A stretch of 64,000 nt of DNA, taken from assembly GCA_003116995.1 (NCBI GenBank), contig BDSL01000007.1:930001-994000 (forward strand), written 5' to 3'. This document shows positions 11,036 through 23,100 of the stretch, in pieces. The stretch is from Yamagishiella unicocca (taxonomy: Eukaryota > Chlorophyta > Chlorophyceae > Chlamydomonadales > Volvocaceae). Made by a program: the position numbers and the translations under genes. Under the pieces are notes generated by a model. That model was not told the DNA's origin and searched no databases. It worked only from the letters and a program-made list of their open reading frames with translations. Within the stretch, counting starts at the first letter, position 1. The number at the start of each line of letters is the position of its first letter.

Positions 11036-14000
11036 ATGACAAACGACGGCAGGCCGTCAAGGGCGGCCAAAGAAGCAGCATTGAACCACAAGCCGTGGCT
11101 CGACGCTGCTGGTGGCCAGCAGGCTGTTGCAATTCAGCAGCCTCCCAAACAAGCACGCATTACAGATACCTTCCCTGCGCGCAAAGGACCCGGTAGGTCG
11201 TGGCTGTGGCATTCCGACCTTTTCAGGGCTGGAAGACATCCCAAGCATCGCACGAAAACGCAGAATGTGTGGTCACAATGTAGCGTTCTCGTTATCGTGT
11301 TAGCTATGAGAGTTGAATTCAGGCCATTCTGCATACCGATGTGTAGACCGTGCCCACCCGGCCAACACACAATAGGCAAGGGCCCATCACTTTGCCCAAG
11401 AAGGCGCTTACCGAATGTTCCCTCCTGCGTTCCCGACGCAGCTCCATCGAGTAAGGCTCCCAAGCCTGCTGCAGCCACCATCACGGCTCCACGATCCACC
11501 ACGGCAACAGAGCGCACAAAAGCTCGAGCTGCGCGCACAGCCGCTGCAACCCAGGCCGGGGCTTCCCGTAGCCGCAAGCGCCCGACCCGTGCCGAAACGG
11601 ATGAGGACGACAATGCGGACGACGATGATGATGCGGAATGCGGCGCGACTGCGGCAGAAACCTCTGCACTTACTTTGCGCCGATCTGGTCGAAAGGCCTC
11701 TGCTCCGGCTCGGACATCAAAACCGCCACCGTCCGCAGCTCCGCCCCGGGCCACTGCTGCTACCAAGCCCGCTGGTGCTGCAGCTGGAAAGGCTGGCAAA
11801 GCCAGTGGCACCGCTGGTACTACTTCCCGGCGCCGGCGTGGGGCTGCAGCCTCCACCGTTCGCTATTTCAGCAGCTGGGAGGTAGACGGCGAGGAATTCC
11901 GCACGGGTGAGGATATTTATGTGGTGGAGGCGGATGACTCAGCCCTGCTGCCCGAGGACGCTGAGGACGAGGAGTGCTGCCTCTGTGGCCGCAATACCGA
12001 CACCGCGCGCATGGTGGAGTGCGACCGCTGCCTGCGCGGCTTCCACTTCCGCTGCCTAAAGCCGCCTCTCAAGAAGCTGCCCGAGGGCGACTGGCTGTGC
12101 CCTGAATGCGAGAGTGGTGTGCCTCCTACAGCCGCCGGTCGTCGTCTCACCACGTCCAGCCAGGTGGGGAGGCACCAATGCCCGTCTCGGACAGGCCGTG
12201 CCCAGGCTCTTTGGCTGGCATTCTGACTGCGGAAAAAAAAGGCTATTGCTGTCAAACACGTGACGCGGACTTGAAGAGACACCCGCAATGGGCGCGAGCT
12301 CTCCCGCAATGGGCGCGAGCTCTCCCGCAATGGGCGCGAGCTCTCCCGCAATGCGCTTAAGCGCCATCTGGCAGTTAAGCTTGCTATGTGAAACTGGGTA
12401 TACAGCTGACAAACGCGCCAACTCCCGTCCCATGCCTCGACCGCTGCCAGGCGTTCCTGTTCGGCAACAAGATTCTGGGCCTGGCACGCATTTCCGGTTG
12501 GATGCGCGACCGCCAGGGCGACATGCAGGTGCTTGTGCGGCATTACAAGAAGCCGGAGGAGACGCACTTGGGACGCCAGGTGCGGCCCTCAGGGACGGGA
12601 AGGGGTGGACGCCGGGCCTGTAGCGTCAGCGTACTGCTTGTTACGAAACGAATAATTGCCAAAATCATCGCCTCCAGGTAGTCCATCTAATATGTTGCCA
12701 ACGCTGAGTTGACTCATCCACTCCAGCGTCCTCGCCCTGTTATATTTTGGCCCCGCACAGAAACACCACAACAGCCGTGAAGTTTTCCTTGGGGTGACCC
12801 AGCACCAAGAGCCGATTGGCTGCATCTGGGGGCGCGCCGAGGTTATGCCGCCGGACCGGTTCGCGGAGACGTCCGGCACTGACGTCTACATTTGCGAGTA
12901 TGAGTACGACGACAAATGGAAGGTGGGCACCGGTGGCGGCGCGCGTTCGGGTAGCGTCGAGGGTAAAGTTCAATGGCGACGTTGGGCTGATGACCGCGGA
13001 TTTTGGGCTATCACTCTAATCGCCTTTCCTGAAACACGTGATGCCCTTTCCAGCGCTTCCGGCGGTGCTTGAGCTCTGAGGACGGCCCCGCCGCTGCCAG
13101 CGACGACGACGACGAGTGGGGCGCTGCGGCGGCACCGAGCGGCCGCCGGGCTGCGGCGGGCGCAGCCGCCGGAAGCAGCAGCGATGACGACAGCGATGAA
13201 CCGGAGGATGGCGATTCGGACCGGGACGACGAGTACAAGCCTGTGAGTGTTGCTTTGTTTGCATTTGGAGTGGCGGTATCAGATGTTTCAGGCGTCAGCG
13301 CAACCGCATTGTGAATACAAGTGAGTACAGGGCGTTCGTGCTCACTCTTGACGCGACGCCATCCTCCCTTTCTGCAGCTCAACACACTCGACGGCTGGGT
13401 CATTCGCAAACCGCGGCCAGGGCAGCAGCTGAAAACCCGCACCAGCGGGCGATCTGCGGGTCGCAGTCAGTCGTACAAGGCAATCATCGACGTAAGAGTG
13501 GCGCTCGGCATCGGGAGTACGGGGTGTATCGGCGGTGTAGTTCCCTGGCTTGGGCATGGTTACTGCCTTATCGACTCACCGGTCCTATCTGCGTATAAGT
13601 GGGTATCATAACAAACATTAAAGCTCTTGAATGCGGAACGGCGACCACAGGAACACGGTTCGGGGTTGCTACTGGACCAGGGCGCCGCCGCTGTGCCGGA
13701 GCGTGGACCCGTGGGTCAGCTGGCGGTCGCCCGGCGCGCCCTGGCGCTTAACAACTGCTCGGGCGGGCTGCCGTGCCGCGACACAGAAAAGCAGGCGCTG
13801 CGGCGGTTCATCGGACAGTCCGTGGAGGAAGGTGTGTTGGGTTTATGGATCCGGGGACCTCGCGCTCAATCGGCGGGTCACAGAGAGGCAGGGACACAGT
13901 AGTTTCACGTAGTTTCCAACACTCTCCTCTGACATTACGCAGGTGGCGATAGTCCCGGCGTTCTGTACATCTGCGGCGTGCCTGGCACTGGCAAGACGGC

Positions 14001-16343
14001 TTGTGTTATGGAGGTACTCGGAGGCGTGCGGCCCGCCGCACAGACCAGCGGTGTGCAGGTGAGGAAACGGTGGATGAGGCCGCGGGGCATACTTGACGAT
14101 GAAGGCTCTTGGTAGGCTTCGCTTGCATGCAGCCTTCTCACCAGTCCCCGAATCCTCCCAAAACGTGCTTCTGCTCCTTGCTACTGCACTCCCCCTTGCA
14201 GCTCGTCATCCTCAACGCCTTGCAGCTGCCAAGCCCGCAGCATGTCTACTCGAAGCTGTGGGAGCGCATGTCGGGGCAGCGATGGGGCCCTGCCCGCGCA
14301 CTCAAGGCGTTGGAGGAGGCCTTCTCCGGCGGGGCCAGCAGGCCCGGGGGTGGGCAGCGCCACATGACGCTGCTCATTGTTGACGAGATTGACGTGCTCA
14401 TCACCAAGGACCAGGCGGTGAGATTGCTGGAGGACAAAGATGATGCGTGCACATCCTTTGCCACATGCACATCTTTTTGTTAGAAACGATGCCTGCGCAT
14501 TGCAGCCCTGTCGTAGCGCTCCTGCCAACAACCCATCGCCACCTCCGCCTGCAGGTCCTGTACAACCTGTTTGAGTGGCCCCTGCGCGAGGGCTCTCGCC
14601 TGGCGGTCATCGGAATCTCCAACACTCACGACCTGGACAGCCGGGTGCTGCCACGCATCGCCAGGTGAGGGGCAGGATGAGGTGTCACTAATGCAAGGAG
14701 TGCAGCTCAGGATGTGGGGCTTGCTCTTCGTTTTACCTGCACTGTCGGAGCGGCAGAGTGCCCATGAATGCACTTGTGGGATAGCGTGGCTTCTCTGCCG
14801 CACCCGTTTTGGCTGGTGTGTGCACATGGCACTCCGTATGCGTATGCATCCCTGAGGTCGTGTTTGCCCTGCCGTCCCTCGGTGGACAGTCGCCTGTCGG
14901 GCTCCAAGTTGGCCTTCAACCCCTATAACTTCGAGCAGCTGAAGGAGATCCTCAACACTCGGCTGCAGGTGGGTGCCGGGGCATGGGCAAACCGTTCTGC
15001 AACAGCGGGGGCCATCAGAACCACACTTAACTCATCCTGTTCCCATACAATCACCTGGGCCGCAACTTGTTGAACCAACTCACCCGTCCACCTCTACACA
15101 CAGGGCGTCACGGCGGTGGCCAAGGGTGCAGTGGAGTTCTGCGCTCGCAAGGTAGGACTCCTGCCTCCTGTCCCTGGGGGGTGGTTCGTTCGGACTGTCT
15201 GCCCTGCCCTTGTGCTCTGGAAAGGCTTGACAGGGACACTCCGCCGCTGTCGCCCGCTCCTAACCCTAACTCCTCTCCAATGATACGCGCCACGTGGCAC
15301 CAGGTGGCCAGCACAACGGGTGACGTACGCCGTGCGTTGGAGCTGCTGCGCCGCGCTACCGAAATCGCCGAGGCTGATTTGGCTGTCCAGCAGCAGCGCC
15401 AGCAGCAGCAGGGCCGAGTGCTGCCTGCGCCCGCTGACCTCACAAACGTGGTCGGTGCACGACAGGTGGGTTGTACTCCTGCGTCCGGCGCGATCAGGAT
15501 GCGCGCTGTGGGCGAATGCTTTCACGCGTGCCTTATTGGCTAGTCAACGCGTTGCTGTTTTGTGAGCTGCGAGGACATATGACAGGGCTACCTCCTTATT
15601 CACCCAGCTTTCCTGCTCCCTCCTCGTGCTGTAGGCCACGTCCGCCATCCGCGAGATGTACGGCAGCGTGCACATGACCCTGCTGCGGTCTGCGGGGTTG
15701 TACCAGAAGCTAGTGCTGGTGGCGCTGCTGGTCGAGACACGCGCGCAGAACAAGCCTGAAGTAACGGTCTCGGTGAGTAACGGTGTCTTGGTGCGGGGGA
15801 CGTTTGGGAACGGGCACACGGCAATCGGAGGCAGTGGGCATTTGCTGTCTTGGTGAGAATTGGGTAGCGACAGGGCCGATGTCACTGCGGTTGTGCCACG
15901 GGTTCCACACGGCTCCTCACGCCACCCACCAATCAACGTTCCCATGCCGCAGGCGCTGCACCTCAGACTGATGACCCACCTGGCGCTGCTAATGAAGGCG
16001 GCGGCGCTGCCGCTGTCCCGTGTCGTGGAGGCGGCGGCGGCGCTGGGCTCGCAGCGGCTGGTGCTGGCGGAGGCGGGCTGGCAGGGCCCCGGCATGCGCC
16101 TGACCCTCAACGTGCCACAGGTGAGGTTCTTGGAATGGTGTGGGCGACGGCTCCGGGGGTAAAGGAACATTTGCAATATATGGAAATCTAGCCATCCATA
16201 AAAATTACCCTACAACGACTACATTACGGTCCTGACCGAAGTCTTCCTGCTGGGTAACCGCCCGTTATCATTTGCAGGACGATCTGGTGGCGCTGCTGCG
16301 GGAAGACTCCTCCTTGGCGCCGGTGCAGTCGTGTTTGGCTTAA
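11036..16343 (+). CDS. ORC1: Origin recognition complex subunit 1, 918 aa, 16 exons
   Basis: Exons: 11036-11192, 11442-12163, 12451-12579, 12761-12922, 13054-13242, 13378-13491, 13651-13831, 13943-14058, 14202-14417, 14555-14664, 14890-14968, 15104-15151, 15304-15465, 15635-15772, 15953-16120, 16278-16343 (2757 nt, closed). Basic/acidic N-terminus. A BAH domain (about 191-390) is interrupted by a PHD finger at about 229-275 (ECCLCGR..CDRCLRGFHFRC..WLCPEC), the plant-type ORC1 arrangement. A second acidic linker follows (about 395-450). AAA+ ATPase: Walker A GVPGTGKT at 563-570, Walker B LLIVDEID at 647-654, sensor-1 GISNTHDL near 681, sensor-2 GDVRRALELLRRA near 747. The C-terminal winged-helix region ends in exon 16. 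ORC1 binds replication origins in the nucleus and, with ORC2-6 and CDC6, loads MCM. Name and structure are both strongly supported. Confidence 0.95.
12284..12358. repeat. 21-bp tandem repeat in ORC1 intron 2
   Basis: Three and a half copies of gcaatgggcgcgagctctccc in the intron between exon 2 (ends 12163) and exon 3 (starts 12451). Confidence 0.85.
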
Positions 16344-17184
16344 GGTAGCCATTCCTCGCTATTCCCTCGCTAGCTGCAGGTCAGTTTCCTCGGCGTCGTG
16401 CTTGAGTCAGACTGAAGGGGAAACAGACGACACGCGCCTTCCTTGCTAAAGGCGAATACGCTCAATGTAGGAGTAGTAACTGTGACAGTGGGTAATCGAT
16501 GCTCGTTTATCAGAAGCAGTTAGGATGTTCTGGGGCGGGGAGGCTAGATAGGGCGGTGCAAGGAGCTAAGAGGGGTAGCCAGACCGCCGGCTACACTCAA
16601 AACACGTTGTGTTCTCGTTCGGGATAATTAACTCCGGCTTAGGTTTCGTAGAAGACCCAGCTTAGTGTAGCATGTGGCACGTTTAATCCCTCATGCCAAA
16701 GCGTGAGGGAGGGCCAACGAACTGTGGACGCAACCGTTCCCCTGCCGGGCCGCGAGGGCCACGAGCCTTAGTTGACGAGGCGTAGGTCTGCCGCCGTCGA
16801 TTCGCCTGCGATAGGACCGGCTCAGACGACAATTGTGTTGCAGCGCAGGTCAGGGACCATGGCTTGCAGACTGAACAAGCTTTTAGTGAAGCCGGTGTTG
16901 CCATCAGTTGCCACCAGTATGCACTCGCTGTCGTCCTCCTCTGTGCCTGTGATGGGAGGCACGTCCAAAATGCACTTTGCGTTTGACTCACGTGTGCAGT
17001 GTTTGGATTTCGACGAGAATGTGGCAGATGGGGGCCTAGAGTTTACATGCAATAAACAACCGCCGGCCATATTCAGGTCCAGGCAAGCCGTCGCTCAGCT
17101 GTAACTCTCGAAAACTTCCGCGGAGGGCCATCTCGTCCAAGTGCACGTGCACATCTTGGGTTTCAAAAGGAAAATGGAAAGCTT
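16344..17184. other. ORC1 3' UTR and spacer
   Basis: A TGTAA motif at 17100-17104 lies about 760 nt after the ORC1 stop, a normal 3' UTR length for this type of genome. A small open frame at 16772-17104 has no recognisable motif and is treated as untranslated. Confidence 0.5.
17100..17104 (+). terminator. Polyadenylation motif TGTAA, probably of ORC1
   Basis: This is the TGTAA motif downstream of the ORC1 stop, just before the tRNA gene. No other candidate was noticed between 16344 and here. Confidence 0.5.
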
Positions 17185-17301
17185 TGGAGCTTACCGGGAT
17201 CGATCCGGTGACCTTGCGCATGCGAAGCGCACGCTCTACCACTGAGCTAAAACCCCTTGTGAATTACTTACATTCGGAATATACATATTCCAAATGGAAA
17301 G
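17172..17301. repeat. 10-bp direct repeat AAATGGAAAG around the tRNA
   Basis: AAATGGAAAG occurs at 17172-17181 and again at 17292-17301, bracketing the tRNA gene with the second copy at the 5' edge of the LINE. It could be a target-site duplication or chance. No poly(A) or SINE body is seen between the copies. Confidence 0.35.
17185..17256 (-). tRNA. tRNA-Ala (anticodon CGC)
   Basis: The minus strand folds as a 72-nt cloverleaf. The acceptor stem GGGGTTT/AAGCTCC has two G-U pairs. The D arm is GCTC-AGTGGTA-GAGC. The anticodon stem TGCGC/GCGCA is perfect, with loop TTCGCAT giving anticodon CGC for codon GCG. The variable loop is AGGTC, the T stem ACCGG/CCGGT is perfect, and the discriminator is A. 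No intron. The T loop is ATCGATC rather than TTCGATC, so the B box is non-consensus at a usually invariant base. The gene may be functional or a slightly decayed copy. A GCG-decoding tRNA suits a GC-rich genome. It lies antisense to, and just upstream of, the LINE. Confidence 0.88.
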
Positions 17302-20300
17302 GGCTTGTGGCAGTTGCTGCTTCCTCCCCCCCCTCTCGTTCCCTGTCACCGCCGCCCCGCTCACCGTCCCCTGGACCGGCCGCCGACGCGGGTCCCTCCG
17401 CCGCCGCCGTGTCCGTGGCGGCGGCCTCGGGGGTGGCGGCCTCGGTGGCGGCGGCCGCCGCGGCCGCGGCCGTGGCGGCCACGGCGGCGGCGGTAGCCTC
17501 GGCCGCCACGGCGCCCCGTGGTGGGGCCGCCGCTGCGCCTCCCCCCGCCGCGGTGGCCCTGGAAGGGGCCGGCCTGGCCGCGGCTGACCAGCCTCCGGCG
17601 GTCCCGGCCGCGTCCTCATCCGCAGCGGGGCGCCTCGCCACCTACTCCTTCACCTGGCTGGGTCATCGCCTGCACCTCACCAATGTTTATCTGCCCGCTG
17701 GTAGCTCGGCTTCACGCGCTGCTTTCCTCCAGCAGCACCTGGCGCCTGTGCTGGCGACCAGCACCCCGGGCCAGCATGTCCTAGCCGGCGACTTCAACTT
17801 CGTCGCTGGCCCGTGGGACAGCAGTGCGGGGTCGGCGCGAGTGGTTCGCGACCGCCCTGCCGCTCGGGTCCTCGCGACAGTGGGCCCGTCGTTGGCTGAT
17901 GTGCATCGTGAGCGCTTCCCCACCAGCACGGATTACACCCACCTCTACTCCGCCCCCTCCCCCGGTGGTTCCCGCATCGACCGCATCTATGTGTCCCGCT
18001 GCCTCCTCCCCTTCGTGGCGGGCTCCGCCATTGAGCTGGGCTCGCCTTCCGACCACCGCGTCCCCTGCATCCAGCTGCTGCCCCGGGTTCCTGCCTCGCG
18101 CGGCCCCGGCCTCCGTCGCACCCGCATGGCCTTCTCTGGCCACCGCGACCTCAAGGATCAGCTGCAGGCCTGGCTCGACGCGGCGTTCGCGGCCATGCCG
18201 GCTGAGGGGGAGCACGCTGCCCTGCTGGCGTGGTGGCCGGGCTTCAAACGGCGGCTGGCGGCGGTGGCGGCGATTCTCAATCGCACCGCTCGCTCTCGGC
18301 GCCTGGCCTCGGGCGCGCAGGTGGAGGCAGCCCGAGCCGCCTTGCGGGCGGCCCACCTTGCGGCCGCGACGCCGTCGGCGGCGCCCGAGGCCGTGGGTGG
18401 TGTGGTGGCCGCCCAGGCTGCCTTGGCGGTGGCCTTGCGTGTGGCGGCGGCGGGCGAGGCCGCCCGGGTACGCGTGGCGTGGGTGCGCGAGGGGGAGCGC
18501 CCGTGCCCCGCACTCACCGCCATGATTCACCCACCGCGGTCGTCCCAGGACATTACCGCGCTGCGCGACGCTGCTGGGCGCCTCGTGACCGACCCGCGCC
18601 AATTGCCCAATGTCGTCGCTTCTTTCTGGGAGCGCATCAGCTGCCTGCCGTCAGGCCTGGACTCGGCGGATCAGCAAGCGGTTCTGGCAGCTGTCGACGC
18701 CCACTCTACTCCGATCTCGCCCGATCTTCGCCCCGAGTTGGGCTCCATCGCAGTCTCAGCAGCGGAGGTGGCGCGGGCCCTGCAGCAAGCCAAGCCTGGC
18801 ACGTCCCCAGGCTGGGACGGAATCCCTGTGGATCTCCTCCGGACCTACAGTGGCTGCTTTGTGCCGGCACTGGCCCGCCTTTTCACTGCTATCGGCCATC
18901 TGCGCGCCGTCCCGACGGGTTTCCTGAAGGGTGTTATATCCGTCATTTACAAGGGCCATGATGCGGACCGGGCGGCGGCCGGCGCCTACCGCCCCATCAC
19001 CCTGCTCTGTACTGATTACCGCATTCTGGCGAAGGTCCTCGCCAACCGCCTCAGCCCTGGCCTTTCCGCCGCCATCCCCCTCGAGCAGTCCGCCTTCCTC
19101 CCCGGCCGCTCCATTGGCGCCAACACCCGCTTCCTTCGCTGCCTCCCCCCCCTCCTACACCAGCAGCAACGGAGTGCTCTCATCGCCTTCTTGGATTTCG
19201 CCAAAGCTTACGACACCATTGACCGCTCCTTCCTCTTTGCTGTCATGGAGCGCATGGGTGTTGGGGCCGGTTTCCTGGGATGGACGCAGCTCCTGTTGGG
19301 CCGTACAGTGGCCATGGCGTCCGTCAACGGCTACATCTCCCGCTCTGTCCCTATCCGGGCCGGCGTCCGGCAGGGCTGTCCCCTTGCCCCGCTCCTATAC
19401 CTCTTCGTGGCCCACGCCCTCCTCTGCTGGCTGAAGCGGCACGGTGTTGGTGTGCCGCTGGCCCCGGCGGACCCGGCCAGCCTGGTTACCGGCGTGCAGT
19501 TTGCTGATGATGCCCAAGTCGCGCTCCCAGATGCAGCTGCAGTACCGCCATTTATCGCCCTCATGGCGGCGTTTGCCCGCGCCTCTGGCCAGCACCTGAA
19601 TCCCTCCAAGGTCGAGCTGCTGTGGGCTGGTCGCCAGGTGACGCCGGCACCCGCCGCCCCGGCTGCCGTCCTTGCCGCTGCGGTGGCGGCCGTCGCCGCC
19701 CCTGCCGCCGCGTGGACCGCTGCGGGCGGTGCCGCCGCTTCACCCGCCGCCCCGAGCGCCGCTGCTGCCGAGGCGCCGGTGGAGGCCGCCCCGGCAGGCG
19801 CTGGCGCCGCCGCCGTACCTCCTGACGCCCCGGCCGCCGCCGCTGCTGCCGCTGCGCCGGTGGCTGCCGCCCTGGCCGCCGCTGCTGCTGCCCCGCAGGC
19901 GGCTGCCGCCCCGGCCGCCGCGGCTGCCGTGGCGCCGGCGGCTGCCGTCCTGGTCGCAGTGGCCGCCGAGGCGCTGGCGACCGCTGGTTCGGCTGCCGCC
20001 GGTGGTGCTCCTGGGGCGGCCGCGGGTGCCGAGGCCACCACGGTGCTGACGACCGCAGCCCCGGCCGCCGCTGGCGCCGCCGCAGCGTCTCCCACGCCTC
20101 CTGACGCCCCAGCCGTCGCGGCCGTCACTGCCGCCCCCACTGCCCCGGCCGCCCCAGCCGCTCCAGCCGCCCCAGCCGCCCCTGCTGGCGCCGCCAGCTC
20201 CCCCGTCGCCCGTCACCCGCCTCGCCTGGCGCGCCCACCAGGGCTGGCTCGCCGCGGTCGTCGGCGTCGTGGCCGCGGTGCTGCAGCTGTCGTGGTCGTG

Positions 20301-22253
20301 GGCGCCCTCGCCGCAGCCGCTGGCGCCCTGGCCGCCCCGGGTCCCTCCACATCGCCGTCCCTTGCCGCCACCGCTCCCGGGGTGCCTCGCCCCTCCCCTT
20401 CTCCCCCGCCCCCTGCCCTCGCTGGCCTTCGGATCGTGCCCGCTGCGGTGGCGCTGGGCATCCCCTTCACCAATCCGCCTGCCGCCCCCGTCCTCGATTG
20501 GGCGTCACGGATGTCGGAGGCCCGCCGCCGTCTCCAAAAGATCTCCCGCATGGCCCTGTCGATGTTCGGCCGTGCCACTGCGGCTGCAGCTTATGCTCTC
20601 CATATGGCGACGTACCACATGGAGCACTCGGGGCTGCCGCCGGCGGAGGTCCTTGCTGGCATCATGGCCCTTGTCGCAAAGCTGGTGGATCGGGAGCTAG
20701 GCCCTGATGACGCCCAGCGCCGTTTCACTGGTGTTCCCCTCCGCCTGCTCTCCGGTCATCCCACCATCGGCGGCTTCGGTGTACTGCCCCTTCGGCTGCA
20801 TGTCCTCAGCCGGCATGCCAAGTGGAGCCTGACGGTCGCCCGCTCCGCGCTGCAGCCCCCGGCTGCCCGCGCGCCGTGGATCCGGATTGCGGTCTCCTTC
20901 CTCTCTACCCTCCACCCTGCCTTCCGCCCGCTGGCCGTCACCACAGCTCGCCCGGATGGCCCGTGGCTCGGCGCCCCCTTAAGCTTGCCCCCGGACATCC
21001 ACCGGCTTGCCACGAGCCTCGGTCACCTCCCCCCCCTGTCTGACGTCGCGGACCCCCCCCTGGAGCCGGGCGTCTGGTGCTTCAACGCGCCGCTGTGGGG
21101 CAACCCGCTCCTGCCCAACGCGGGGGCGCCGGGCCGGCGGCCGGGGTTGGAGGCTATCCATGGCCCCCTCACCATGTGCCGCCGCCTGCTGACCGTCGGC
21201 GACGCCGTCCGGGTGCAGGACGCTATGACCGCGTTTGAGGTGGAGCGCGCCCATGCCCTGGCGACGACGCCGGGCATGGCCATCTTCAGCCGGCTGGCTG
21301 AGCGCTGGACGACGCTCGTACGGCACGAGCTGGCGCCCTCCGAGCTGGCCATGGGTGCGCTCCAAGATCGCATCGCGGCGCGGGCTGCGGTGGCCGCTCT
21401 CCTTTCTGACATCTCGCCCGCGTGGCTCGCTGCTGCTCGCCTGGCGCCCGATGGCCCCGCCCCGCCGTCGCCTGACGAGGTGGATGCTCTCCTCCTTGCT
21501 CGTCTGGGGTGGCGGCTGGGTGTGGACGCCGTGCTGCCCCTCACCTCCTTCACCGTCAAGCTGGGCACCCTGCTCCAGGCGGCGGAACTGGAGCGCCCCA
21601 GGCAGGCCTGTCATGCGGCGTATGTGCGGGAGGCGCTCGGGCTGTCCCCTGCTGTGGCTGCCACGCCCGAGGCGGCCCTTGTGGCGTTACGCGCGGTATG
21701 GCGGCGGTTGTGGAAGCGTCTTAAGTGGGAGCCGCGGTGGAAGGAGGTCCTCTGGCGGCTGGCGGTTGACGGGGTGCCCATGCCGGGCTCCTCTCACCTC
21801 CCGCTGGTCCCACCCGAACCGTGTGCTTGCGGCTGTTACCCCGCTGCAGCGGGTGTGGCCGAGTCGCCGCGCTTGCATCACTTTTGGTCTTGCCCCCTCG
21901 TCCGCCCGCTCTGGGATGAACTGGAAGTCTGCTGTGGGTGCGGGGTCACGCGTGAGCATGTGTGGTTGTGTGTGTCGCCGGATCCGACCACTGTGCTGCA
22001 GTGTGTGTGGGATGTGGTGGCGTTGGCGGCGCTCAACGCGATGGAGTGGGCGCGCCGGTACATACACTCTCATCGGCTCTCCGGCACCACCCTCCCTGCT
22101 GCTATGCGTTCTGGCCTCCTTGCTAAGTTCTGGGCCTTGCTGCGGGACTTTGCGGGCTTGGGTTTGCCCCGCAAGGACTGGGGTGACGTGGGGGTGGACC
22201 ACCCATTTTTGTTCGTAACCGGGGGTCGGCTCATGTGCGCCGTGCCGCCCTAG
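17257..22253 (+). CDS. LINE polyprotein: APE endonuclease - reverse transcriptase - zf-RVT-like
   Basis: The N-terminus is incomplete: there is no in-frame ATG after the tRNA until well inside the protein, and the first part of the APE endonuclease is missing or replaced by Ala/Ser/Pro-rich sequence (17310-17640). Endonuclease motifs present: NVYLPAGSS, AGDFNFVAG, SRIDRIYVS, SPSDHRVP. Reverse transcriptase (about 18.75-19.64 kb): GTSPGWDGIP, FLKGVISVIYKG, YRPITLL, LEQSAFLPGR, AFLDFAKAYDTID, GVRQGCPLAPLLY and catalytic FADDAQ near 19502. An Ala/Pro/Gly spacer of about 270 residues follows (about 19630-20440). The C-terminal part (20440-22253) has thumb-like sequence and a Cys/His cluster (CACGC..LHHFWSCPLVRPLW) like the zf-RVT domain of plant and algal L1 proteins. 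It would nick DNA and copy the element RNA at the target. Confidence 0.85.
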
Positions 22254-22570
22254 CTAGCTTGCCTTGGCTGCTGTTTGTTCTTTCGTTCTTTCTTTCCTGG
22301 TGCCACCTTTGCTGGTTCGAGATACGAGTGGTGCGGGTGATGGGCAGGTGAGCCAATGGGGGCTTTTGTGGTGGTTTTGACGCGTAAGGGTGGCCTGCAT
22401 GGGGCCGTGTCCTGCCGTCGCTTGTGCTGACTTTGCATGATGCTGTTTGCCTGCTGTTGCCCGTACCCGACCTTGGTTCCGTGTCTCTTCCGCAGTGCTT
22501 TCCCGCCGGGATAAGGGCGGGTGCCGCCTGTCGTGCGGCCACTGTAACGCGGTCTCTCTCTTGTGCAGGA
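17257..22570 (+). mobile_element. L1-like non-LTR retrotransposon (LINE), 5' truncated
   Basis: A single open frame of about 5 kb encodes the endonuclease, reverse transcriptase and a zinc-knuckle-like C-terminus, with a short 3' UTR containing TGTAA at 22543-22547. The 5' boundary probably lies near 17290-17310, since upstream in-frame sequence is tRNA antisense. The 3' end is placed by eye near 22570; no poly(A) tail or clear target-site duplication was found. Absence of stops or frameshifts across about 1650 codons indicates a young insertion. It separates ORC1 from the minus-strand gene cluster and may have removed part of the 22.66-kb module. Confidence 0.85.
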
Positions 22571-22660
22571 TGTGCAGGAAGGGAGCATGGGGCTGCTTGG
22601 CAAGAAAGAGAGGACGGGGCTGACACAGTTGGTTTATTGCTGATAACTGCCGGAGAAGCG
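22571..22660. other. Junction between LINE and minus-strand modules
   Basis: The LINE 3' end cannot be placed exactly. No simple-repeat tail is visible. Sequence from about 22640 onward resembles the minus-strand modules at 23.7 and 24.6 kb. Confidence 0.3.
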
Positions 22661-22860
22661 TCAAGTCGCTGCGAATCTCGGGATAGAAGTTCCTGGTCGC
22701 GGCACTGACTGAAACCACATACATGTTGCCTCCCTTTGCTTCATTGCCGCACTCGTTACAGTGGGCTCCAGACCAAAAGGCAGAACCACCGGGCACACCG
22801 CCAGACACAGAAGGGACGAAACAGACCCAAACCTAGCCAGCCGTGCCATGACCCACAGCA
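22661..22860 (-). pseudogene. Module copy 1, partial (unrecognised family)
   Basis: The minus strand reads WVCFVPSVSGGVPGGSAFWSGAHCN. This aligns with WFILLPASLSASGG..DGSTLWFGAHCN in the copy about 925 bp upstream on the same strand. The following 30 residues contain NMYVVSVSAATRNFYPEI. No membrane segment follows before the LINE boundary, so the copy looks cut short, perhaps by the LINE. Function unknown. Confidence 0.3.
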
Positions 22861-23100
22861 GTCTTCGCCTGTCGCGGATGCCAGGTGTAACACTATTCGA
22901 CCTGTTGCTGGGCGGCGCGGGCGCGCAGCACCACAGGCCCACGGACTGGCGCTTCCAGCAGGCGGACTGCAAGTTACCAAGCTGCAGACGGCTGCAGGGT
23001 CTCAAGTTCCAAACGCAAAGGCGGCGCTGACTGCAGCTGTATCGACCTCGTGACCTATTCACGCAGCAAGGAGCCGCGTGCGTTCTTCATGCGCGGTGTG

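Noticed and set aside
19331..20140. Ala-rich minus-strand open frame of 269 aa
   Set aside because: It is antisense to the LINE RT and its Ala/Pro spacer; GC-rich repeats stay open in several frames.
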